Positions 6,026 through 11,393 of a DNA stretch of 12,864 nt are shown in pieces. Source of the DNA: an uncultured bacterium. GTDB taxonomy: Bacteria; Patescibacteriota; Minisyncoccia; Phycocordibacterales; UBA2100. Location of the stretch: contig CAIRSC010000045.1 of assembly GCA_903881205.1 (NCBI GenBank), positions 1 through 12,864 of the forward strand. Direction: 5' to 3'. The translations under genes and the position numbers were made by a program. A model generated the notes under the pieces. The model did not search any database. It saw only the letters and a list, made by a program, of their open reading frames with translations, and was not told the origin of the DNA. Position 1 is the stretch's first letter; every line of letters begins with the position of its first letter.

Positions 6026-6775
6026 TTAGACACGGGCCTGAGCGAGGGCGTCACCGAGCGACTGTATGAATCCCTGACTTGTGGCCGATGCTCCCGACAC
6101 GCCGCTCACATCGGCACTTTGCGCCTGGATGGCCTCTTGAGAGAGCATCGGCATCGCCTGACTGTTGATCATGCGTGATGTATTGCGATCATTCGGATAT
6201 TGAAGGAAGTTCACACGTGCGATCTGGCCACCTTTGATGACAGCCTGCACCTGCACGTATCCGTAATACACGTTCACGCTTGATCCCGTGTAGGAGCCGT
6301 TGCGATACTGCCCGCTTTGCTGCGCCGCGGCCTGTGCTGCTGCCTGTGCCTGCGCCGCGGCCTGCTGCTGAGCTTGAGACTGTGCGGCGGCTTGCGCCTG
6401 AGCAGCAGCTTGCGCTTGTGCGGCAGCATCCGCTTTCGCCTGAGCCGCCGCTTGCTGCTGCGCAACCGTCGACGGTGTCGCCTCCGGCAATGGGGTCACC
6501 TGCCCTACTTCAGTCCCGTTTTCATCGTCTTGTGAGCCATCATCTGTCTCATCAGAGCCCGCAGTGACACGCTGCGCCGCGGCTGCATTGATCTGATCTG
6601 CATATGCCTGAAAATCCGCATTGGCGGCAGCGGAATTGTCGGGCACTTGCTGAGCGGTCGCGGTGTTGGTAGACATGGTAATGACCTGATCGCTCTGTGG
6701 GCGCAAGAAATACGCATACAAACCGAACGAAAAGATCGCGGCGGTCGAGAGCAGTGTTTTTTGAAGATTGTTCAT
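6026..6775 (-). CDS. membrane-anchored FMN_bind protein with long Ala/Gln spacer
   Basis: A 249-aa protein. An N-terminal anchor helix (about 8-24, with FGLYAYFL) is followed by an acidic stretch (74-88), an almost pure Ala/Gln segment (105-153), and a C-terminal FMN_bind domain (about 154-249). That domain starts YRNGSYTGSSVNVYYGYVQV, with the GGQIARVNF strand and the flavinylation motif SGASAT (227-232); Thr232 should carry FMN by a phosphoester bond made by ApbE. The family normally has Asp three residues before the SG; here it is Ser224. The ATG overlaps the apbE stop (ATGA), so translation is coupled. The domain should sit outside the membrane on a spacer, possibly reaching through the cell wall. 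It is a paralogue of the protein at 7538-8035, including a similar anchor. Confidence 0.9.
   Translation of the reverse strand: MNNLQKTLLSTAAIFSFGLYAYFLRPQSDQVITMSTNTATAQQVPDNSAAANADFQAYADQINAAAAQRVTAGSDETDDGSQDDENGTEVGQVTPLPEATPSTVAQQQAAAQAKADAAAQAQAAAQAQAAAQSQAQQQAAAQAQAAAQAAAQQSGQYRNGSYTGSSVNVYYGYVQVQAVIKGGQIARVNFLQYPNDRNTSRMINSQAMPMLSQEAIQAQSADVSGVSGASATSQGFIQSLGDALAQARV
6317..6463 (-). repeat. Ala/Gln repeat tract
   Basis: Codons for residues 105-153 of the long FMN_bind protein: 49 residues that are nearly all Ala or Gln in units such as AQAQAAAQAQAAAQ, with one Lys, one Asp and one Ser. Codons are mostly GCN and CAR but vary, so the tract looks selected at protein level rather than freshly expanded. 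Probably a helical or extended spacer. Confidence 0.8.
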
Positions 6776-7533
6776 AATGAAATTGTCGGCAGTGTCGGCA
6801 CAACAAGATGGTGCAGACCGGTGGTCATTGTAGCCTGGCCATTCGCATCGATCGCATATCCTTGGAAGCCATCAAGTGATTCTATGAAATGGATGCCGCG
6901 AGCTCCCATAGCGAACGCCGCGGTGGCGAAACGATCGGCCTCATACACATCGGGTCCCACGACAGTGACACTCACGAGGCCAGACGACGCGGCCGCGCCG
7001 GTATGCGGATCATAAATATGCTCTCCCCGTATGTAGTTTCCCGACGTGGCGATGCCGCAGTCGTCGAGTCGAAGCACTTTCACGATTTCTTTTTCGTTGA
7101 ACGGATTCCGGATGCCGGCGGTCCACACATCCCCCTGAGCATCGCGACCCGCGACCTGTATGTCGCCGCCCGCTTCCACCCAATACTGATCGTATCCGGC
7201 GTTGCGAACAAGGCGGGCGGCATTGCGTATCGCCCACCCTTTGACGATGCCCGATGGGTCGAAAGAGCCGTCGGGCGTTCGGACATTAAAATAGCCGTCG
7301 GTGTCGATGCGCGTTTGTTCCGACAATGCGAGCACCTCGCGCATCTCGGCACTGTACGCCTCAGGCGCGACCTCACCGCGATTGATACGCGATACCTCAC
7401 TCGCGGGTTTGTACGTACTGAATCGTTCGTCCACCGCGGTGAAATAATCGAAGACTGGCTCAAGTGCCTCTTGTGGTGCGCCGACGATCTCGACGATCAC
7501 GGGCATTCCCATTATGAGCCGCGTTTCTTTCAT
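6772..7533 (-). CDS. apbE: FAD:protein FMN transferase, ApbE family
   Basis: Transfers FMN from FAD to a Thr in the S-G-A-[ST]-x-T motif of target proteins in a Mg2+-dependent reaction. The 253-aa product shows MGMPVIVEI (8-16), FDPSGIVKGWA (91-101, counterpart of DxGGIAKGY), EAGGDIQVAG (120-129), IATSGNYIRG with HIYDPHTG (161-179), and EADRFATAAFAMG (198-210) with Asp200 and Thr204 at the metal-site positions. It begins directly at the catalytic domain: no signal peptide or lipobox, unlike the exported ApbE of E. coli and many others (about 320-350 aa). An in-frame extension would overlap the upstream gene. It lies between its two probable substrates: 4 nt after the first FMN_bind stop and overlapping the second start by ATGA. 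Family assignment is secure; action inside the cell is inference. Confidence 0.93.
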   Translation of the reverse strand: MKETRLIMGMPVIVEIVGAPQEALEPVFDYFTAVDERFSTYKPASEVSRINRGEVAPEAYSAEMREVLALSEQTRIDTDGYFNVRTPDGSFDPSGIVKGWAIRNAARLVRNAGYDQYWVEAGGDIQVAGRDAQGDVWTAGIRNPFNEKEIVKVLRLDDCGIATSGNYIRGEHIYDPHTGAAASSGLVSVTVVGPDVYEADRFATAAFAMGARGIHFIESLDGFQGYAIDANGQATMTTGLHHLVVPTLPTISL

Positions 7534-7537
7534 GACA

Positions 7538-8035
7538 TTACGCTGCCTTACTCAGCGCTACCGCGAGTGACTGACGAAATGCAGCGCTCGTGTCCGAGGC
7601 TCCCGAGACACCACTAACATTGGCACTCTGTGCTTTGATCGCCTCTTGGGTCAGCAATGGTATCGCCTCAGTATTGATCGCACGTGAGGTCCCGCGATCC
7701 TGCGGATAGTCGAGGAAGCTCACCGCCGCAATTTTTCCGCTCGTGATCGTTACTTGCACCTGCACGTTGCCGTAATACGCATTGGCAGAACTGCCGACAT
7801 ACGTTCCATCTTTATATTTTCCTTGTGATGTTGCGACCGGCGGTTGCTGCTTGGCGGGCGGTGTGGATGTCGTCGCCACTGTTTTTGTCGTACTTGTTCT
7901 AGCTGAGATCGGTGTGGATACGTCAGCCGCGGTCGGCGTGTTCAATGCCAGCGCGCCCTGTGACACTCCGTTGTGGTAGAGCGCGTACAGGCCGAACAGC
8001 GCGATGAATGTAATCGAGGAAAGTGTTTTTTTCAT
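7538..8035 (-). CDS. membrane-anchored FMN_bind protein (short-linker paralogue)
   Basis: A 165-aa protein. An N-terminal signal-anchor (MKKTLSSITFIALFGLYALY) is followed by a Thr/Pro-rich linker (about 31-72) and one FMN_bind domain (73-165) with YKDGTYVGSSANAYYGNVQV, the SGKIAAVSF strand, QEAIKAQSANV, and flavinylation motif SGASDT (144-149; predicted FMN on Thr149). As in the paralogue downstream, the usual Asp before the motif is Ser (Ser141). It is the first gene of the flavin cluster: apbE starts 4 nt after its stop. No convincing promoter or SD was found in the 106 nt upstream; TATGAA lies 11 nt before the ATG but is weak. Probably an extracytoplasmic one-electron or two-electron carrier. 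Confidence 0.9.
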   Translation of the reverse strand: MKKTLSSITFIALFGLYALYHNGVSQGALALNTPTAADVSTPISARTSTTKTVATTSTPPAKQQPPVATSQGKYKDGTYVGSSANAYYGNVQVQVTITSGKIAAVSFLDYPQDRGTSRAINTEAIPLLTQEAIKAQSANVSGVSGASDTSAAFRQSLAVALSKAA

Positions 8036-8141
8036 AGGTATATGTCTTCATAAAAGGCTTATTTTCGGTGCCTTGCTCCCCTAGTACGTTATTTTGAGAC
8101 GAAATATTTCATATACATTATGACGAGTGAAACACGGTATC

Positions 8142-8852
8142 TTACTTCATGTTCTGCCTGAATATACTGAGAAAGCGCGGCGTGAACGGCAACCGCTGGT
8201 GCCGATACATCCAGAAGTATCCGATCACGCTGACGATGACCGCGCCCCCGAGATCGGCGATGAGATCCCACATAGTATCGGCATTGCTCGACTGCCAGTA
8301 GGAAAAGTTGGCAATATGCTGCGAAAAATATCCGTCGCCGGCGAATTCGATCATCTCCCATACCGCCCCGATCGAAAGCGAGAAGGTCACGGCGAACACC
8401 GCAATGAACCCGGGAGTGAGATTGAGACGCTGCTTGAACCCTTTTTGTTCGTTGAGTATATAAATGAGGACAAATCCGGTCACACCGAACAGTAAGCCCG
8501 ACTGGAAGTGAAGGAATTTATCCCAGAGCGGGATACGGTCGTAGAATCGTCCGACCTCTCCAAGAAAGAGGGTGAGGAATATGAAGAGGATCATTGCGAA
8601 GTCGAGTGAGAACGGTAGGTATACTCGATAGCGGTCTTTGAGTACCGACGGTACGAACATGAGCAGGAATATGAGCGTCGTACTCACTGCCGATGCCCAC
8701 TCTTCCCTGGCAATAAAAAAACCTGCGGCGAGCAGGACCAAAAAACGCATGCTGTAGTAGATGAAGAGCGTCACCGGATTACGGTAGTCATTTTGCATAT
8801 AGAGAGAGCGTTCGGGACTCAGATCTTTGCCTGCACCATTCATACTCATCAT
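8142..8852 (-). CDS. YjdF/DUF2238-like integral membrane protein
   Basis: A 236-aa protein with about six TM helices. The motifs LWDKFLHFQSG (109-119), IGAVWEMIEFAGD (161-173) and ADTMWDLIADLGGA (191-204) match the YjdF (DUF2238) group, whose acidic and His residues lie in or near the membrane; no biochemical function is settled. It reads in the same direction as the flavin cluster but is separated from it by 106 bp, so co-transcription is uncertain. The start is uncertain: ATG codons at 8852, 8849 and 8843 are close together, and TACCAT lies 7 nt before 8843, which could mark a leaderless start there; ATG 8798 would remove a 18-residue polar leader. Diverges from the EamA transporter. Confidence 0.75.
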   Translation of the reverse strand: MMSMNGAGKDLSPERSLYMQNDYRNPVTLFIYYSMRFLVLLAAGFFIAREEWASAVSTTLIFLLMFVPSVLKDRYRVYLPFSLDFAMILFIFLTLFLGEVGRFYDRIPLWDKFLHFQSGLLFGVTGFVLIYILNEQKGFKQRLNLTPGFIAVFAVTFSLSIGAVWEMIEFAGDGYFSQHIANFSYWQSSNADTMWDLIADLGGAVIVSVIGYFWMYRHQRLPFTPRFLSIFRQNMK

Positions 8853-8896
8853 GGTACACCCGTACGAGCCGCGGGAAAATCAGCAAGGACATCGTT

Positions 8897-8905
8897 TGGT
8901 ATGAT
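8897..8905 (+). promoter_or_regulatory. extended -10 promoter of the EamA gene, probably leaderless
   Basis: TG-G-TATGAT with the hexamer at 8900-8905 (5 of 6 matches), 7 nt before ATG 8913. The architecture and spacing are the same as at 3069-3087. No clear -35. This box overlaps the upstream ATG codons at 8901 and 8904, which argues that those are not used. Confidence 0.55.
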
Positions 8906-8912
8906 GGCGCTC

Positions 8913-9827
8913 ATGTGGCTTTTCTACGCATTCTCCGGTCCGGTACTCTGGGCTGCCTCGACGCACGTCGACAAATACCTTGTCGATACTTATTTCAAAC
9001 ACGCATCGACCGCGGTACTCATGGCATTCACTTCACTCATCGACCTACTGGCGCTCCCGATCATCTGGTACTTCTTCCCCGGCGTGTTCGCACTGCCGTA
9101 CCTGACCATGGCGATCATGATGATCTCGGGCGCGCTCTACATGGGAGCGATGCTCTTTTATTTGCAGGCGATACAGACCGAAGAGGCATCGGTGGTGGCA
9201 CCACTCTTCCAGGCATCGGTACTATGGGGCGCATTCCTCGCGTTCGTCGTGCTGGGCGAGACGCTTTCGTATCCGGAACTCTTCGGCGCCGTACTCATCG
9301 TCCTCGGCGCACTCCTGCTCTCGGTCGATCCGTCATTCCGCTTTAAGAAGATGAAACTCGGACTCATTCTTACGATGCTCGCCGCGACCTTCACACTCGC
9401 ACTGTCATCGGTTATTTTCAAATTCTTCGCGATCGAGGGCGAATTTTGGAGCACCACTTTCTGGACATACGCGGGTACCGTGATCGTGGGCGCCGTGCTG
9501 CTCGCCACGGGCGGCCGCTGGCAACAGTTCCTGCACCTCTTCCGCAAAAGCCCCGGTGCCATGGTGGGCGTCAATGCCGCCAACGAACTCATCAATCTTG
9601 GCGGCGGGCTCGGCGTACGCTACGCACTCATTCTCGCGCCCGTCTCGCTCGTGCAGGCAGTGAGCTCGACGACGACACTCTTCGTCTTCCTCATCGGCAT
9701 TCTGCTCACTGCCTTTTTCCCGAAGCTGGGCCGTGAGGATCTCTCCGCACGCAATCTCATCCAGAAAGGCGCGGCAGCACTGCTCGTCGCGGTAGGAATC
9801 GTCCTCATCGACCACAACACTTTCTAA
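8913..9827 (+). CDS. EamA/DMT-family transporter
   Basis: A 304-aa inner-membrane protein of the drug/metabolite transporter superfamily, with about ten TM helices in two repeated EamA halves (roughly 1-138 and 148-304). The start MWLFYAFSGPVLWAASTHVDKYLV is typical of the first EamA helix with its LWA and DKYL signature. The first half ends with the standard LGETLSYPELFGAVLIVLGA (114-133), and the second half contains PVSLVQAVSSTTTLFVFLIG. The frame is open further upstream to 8793, but the family N-terminus and the extended -10 box 7 nt before 8913 favour this start. Substrate cannot be predicted. Not part of an operon; divergent from the YjdF-like gene. No clear terminator follows. Confidence 0.88.
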   Translation: MWLFYAFSGPVLWAASTHVDKYLVDTYFKHASTAVLMAFTSLIDLLALPIIWYFFPGVFALPYLTMAIMMISGALYMGAMLFYLQAIQTEEASVVAPLFQASVLWGAFLAFVVLGETLSYPELFGAVLIVLGALLLSVDPSFRFKKMKLGLILTMLAATFTLALSSVIFKFFAIEGEFWSTTFWTYAGTVIVGAVLLATGGRWQQFLHLFRKSPGAMVGVNAANELINLGGGLGVRYALILAPVSLVQAVSSTTTLFVFLIGILLTAFFPKLGREDLSARNLIQKGAAALLVAVGIVLIDHNTF

Positions 9828-9850
9828 TTTCCTGCCATCTTACTGAAAGC

Positions 9851-9879
9851 TAGACCACTCCCGGCAAACTTGATACTGT
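9851..9879 (+). promoter_or_regulatory. possible promoter of the Cys-rich bicistron
   Basis: TAGACC (9851-9856, 4 of 6 matches), a 17-bp spacer, then an extended -10 TG-A-TACTGT with hexamer 9874-9879 (3 of 6). It would give a leader of about 25 nt that includes the strong Shine-Dalgarno site before 9911. Weak match; position is the main argument. Confidence 0.35.
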
Positions 9880-9895
9880 TTTGCGAGAATACAAC

Positions 9896-9904
9896 GGAGA
9901 GGAG
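9896..9904 (+). promoter_or_regulatory. strong Shine-Dalgarno site
   Basis: GGAGAGGAG, with AGGAG ending 6 nt before ATG 9911. It decides the start of the following gene against the open frame upstream, and contrasts with the leaderless genes elsewhere in the window. Confidence 0.8.
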
Positions 9905-9910
9905 CCGCCT

Positions 9911-10156
9911 ATGTGGATTCTGCGCGAATATACGCGAAGGGCTCGCATAGAGCACTTCTGCGATTACTGCTGCAATTGGATACAGCCGGGAATGACGTAT
10001 ACCGGTAAGGTCTGGGTGGAAGAACGCGGACATTGCATCGTCTTGAAGTGCCACGACGAGCCGGCGTGCCCGCCGGGACCCGAGGAAATTCACAAGGCAT
10101 ATGAAATGGATCCTCCGAACCAATTTTCGCGGGACCCGCTTCCCATCGCCGCGTAG
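9911..10156 (+). CDS. small Cys-rich zinc-finger-like protein, unknown function
   Basis: An 81-aa protein. It has six Cys: HFCDYCCNW (Cys17, 20, 21), Cys42, Cys47 and Cys53 in HCIVLKCHDEPACPP. The pattern CxxC, then I-x-PG-x-x-Y, then a distal Cys/His group is that of small zinc ribbons (CDxC...G..Y). Such modules can be nucleic-acid-binding or structural; I cannot assign a specific family. The N-terminus is basic (REYTRRAR) and the C-terminus is Pro-rich. The strong SD 6 nt upstream fixes the start. The next gene begins 25 nt downstream with its own SD, so the two form a bicistron. It has no signal peptide and should be cytosolic. Confidence 0.75.
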   Translation: MWILREYTRRARIEHFCDYCCNWIQPGMTYTGKVWVEERGHCIVLKCHDEPACPPGPEEIHKAYEMDPPNQFSRDPLPIAA

Positions 10157-10168
10157 CTGCGGCCTAGC

Positions 10169-10174
10169 AAGGAG
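10169..10174 (+). promoter_or_regulatory. strong Shine-Dalgarno site
   Basis: AAGGAG, 7 nt before ATG 10182. It places the start there although the frame is open from 10101, where it would overlap the preceding gene. Confidence 0.8.
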
Positions 10175-10181
10175 TACTGCC

Positions 10182-10619
10182 ATGCCCATTGCCACGATCA
10201 TTGAGATCAAATCCCTTCCCGAAGGAACGCCGCCGGAATCGGTCCGCAAAGCCTGGATCGGCTGCGTGATGCCGTGCTACCCGGAATGCGGACATATTCC
10301 CGTCTATGCGGAAGATGTTGGGTCTTCACCGCGAAAGGGTTGGTTCACGGTTGCCGAATTCCTCGCGCTGCCGCCGGCCAAAAAAATCGAAGGCTATTCC
10401 GTCCCGCAGGACATCGCACTGCAAGTGCTCGCGGTGCACTCGCCGATAGCCGCACGCTGGTTTGCACAGAACGGTTATCCCAAGCCGGAAATGGCCTTCC
10501 GTTTCGAGCGCAGTGAAGTGAACGTACTTCGGACCATGAACCTGCAAGAGCAAATGGCCTCAGGTCCACTGGTGCGCCACGACGACATGGAGACCGGTAC
10601 CATGCGTCGCATGACGTAA
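10182..10619 (+). CDS. conserved-looking cytosolic protein of unknown function
   Basis: A 145-aa soluble protein with no signal peptide or TM segment. Residues 1-47 contain MPIATIIEIKSLPEGTP and VRKAWIGCVMPCYPECG, with three Cys (28, 32, 36) spaced CxxxCxxxC. The middle GWFTVAEFLALPP and YSVPQDIALQVLAVHSPIAARWFAQNGYP look like a folded alpha/beta domain, followed by FRFERSEVNVL. The last 25 residues are polar and Met-rich. I do not recognise the family. The start is set by AAGGAG 7 nt upstream. Second gene of a bicistron with the Cys-rich protein at 9911, and followed by a strong terminator, so the pair is a self-contained unit. A shared job is suggested only by this arrangement. Confidence 0.75.
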   Translation: MPIATIIEIKSLPEGTPPESVRKAWIGCVMPCYPECGHIPVYAEDVGSSPRKGWFTVAEFLALPPAKKIEGYSVPQDIALQVLAVHSPIAARWFAQNGYPKPEMAFRFERSEVNVLRTMNLQEQMASGPLVRHDDMETGTMRRMT

Positions 10620-10644
10620 CGTAATGCAAAGACGGACAAATGAC

Positions 10645-10677
10645 ATGGCCTCGCGCAAGCGAGGCCATTTTTTATTT
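10645..10677 (+). terminator. strong intrinsic terminator
   Basis: A perfect 10-bp stem ATGGCCTCGC (10645-10654) with GCGAGGCCAT (10659-10668), a GCAA tetraloop, and the tail TTTTTATTT. It ends the bicistron 26 nt after its stop. The tail overlaps the last codons of the convergent gene at 10672-11361; the upstream sequence lacks a long A-run, so it should act mainly in the plus direction. Confidence 0.9.
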
Positions 10678-11361
10678 GATACGGGCAAAGACCGCTTGTT
10701 GGGGACCGGCCGAGTACGGCGCGACTTGGTAGTTATTGAATATAAATGTCACTGAGTCTTTGTCGATACGAAAAGTGGCGTAGTTGTCGGCCGTTGCCGC
10801 GAACCCGTCTGCAAATATCTCATCGCTTCCGATCGCTGTCGTCACCTGCTCCTGCGAGCCTACTGCTACCTGCGAAAGGGTTTTGCCGATGAGCGCGATG
10901 ACATCGTCGGGCGTGAGCACATGTCCGGTACGCAGATCGACATTGATCGTGATGATGTTGGTGTTGGGGTGGGCACCGCCGGTGTCTTCGGAAACGAGCA
11001 GGCTCACACTCACGACGTCCGGTCCCTGGTACACGTGATCAAACTTCTCGATCAGACTATTCTTCGGCGTCGAGGAATCCGGCGGATTTGGTGGGTAACT
11101 GCGAAATTCGTTGAGTCCCGCATCGACAGTCGATTTGATCGCTGCATCGACGGATGGAATACCGAATTGCGGATATGTCGCATCGATCGTATACGTATCG
11201 GTACTTTCTTGCACAGGGACCACTGTCATCTGCCCTACAATGGCAGTGGTACTGGTGGCAGTATCAACAGTGGTTGGTTTTTGCTGACCGTAGACAAACA
11301 AGATGTACGCGGCTGCAACGACAACTAGCAGTGCGATGAGATATTGTATCGATCGTTTCAT
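10672..11361 (-). CDS. membrane-anchored DUF3298 (RsiV/PdaC C-terminal-like) protein
   Basis: A 229-aa protein. It has an N-terminal signal-anchor (about 4-24, IQYLIALLVVVAAAYILFVYG), a Thr/Val-rich linker, a DUF4163-like part from ATYPQFGIPSVDAAIKSTVD (61-80), then the DUF3298 core with VSVSLLVSEDTGGAHPN (117-133), INVDLRTGHVLTPDDVI (139-155) and FIFNNYQVAPYSAGPQ (206-221). In other bacteria this fold forms the outer domain of the anti-sigma factor RsiV, which binds lysozyme, and the non-catalytic part of the deacetylase PdaC. Here no anti-sigma or deacetylase region is attached, so it is probably an extracytoplasmic binding domain. It starts 32 nt after the stop of the polymerase gene upstream, either co-transcribed with it or from a weak extended -10 in that gap. 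Confidence 0.85.
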   Translation of the reverse strand: MKRSIQYLIALLVVVAAAYILFVYGQQKPTTVDTATSTTAIVGQMTVVPVQESTDTYTIDATYPQFGIPSVDAAIKSTVDAGLNEFRSYPPNPPDSSTPKNSLIEKFDHVYQGPDVVSVSLLVSEDTGGAHPNTNIITINVDLRTGHVLTPDDVIALIGKTLSQVAVGSQEQVTTAIGSDEIFADGFAATADNYATFRIDKDSVTFIFNNYQVAPYSAGPQQAVFARIK

Positions 11362-11367
11362 TCCACT

Positions 11368-11376
11368 AGCCTATCA
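11368..11376 (-). promoter_or_regulatory. possible extended -10 of the DUF3298 gene
   Basis: On the minus strand TG-A-TAGGCT ends 6 nt before ATG 11361. The hexamer matches the consensus at only 3 of 6 positions, but the TG and the 6-nt distance repeat the leaderless layout seen at the stronger promoters in the window. Confidence 0.3.
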
Positions 11377-11393
11377 CGTCCGGAAACGATGGA

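Noticed and set aside
6302..6463. Repetitive tract as a possible CRISPR or satellite repeat
   Set aside because: No constant repeat and spacer units; the repetition is explained by Ala/Gln codons in an intact reading frame.
8036..8141. Promoter in the gap before the first FMN_bind gene
   Set aside because: TATGAA 11 nt before the ATG has no matching -35 and a different spacing from the clear promoters; the start of the operon transcript remains unknown.
10148..10163. Small GCCGC/GCGGC hairpin around the stop codon of the Cys-rich gene
   Set aside because: Only 5 bp in a GC-rich stretch with no U-run; likely chance.
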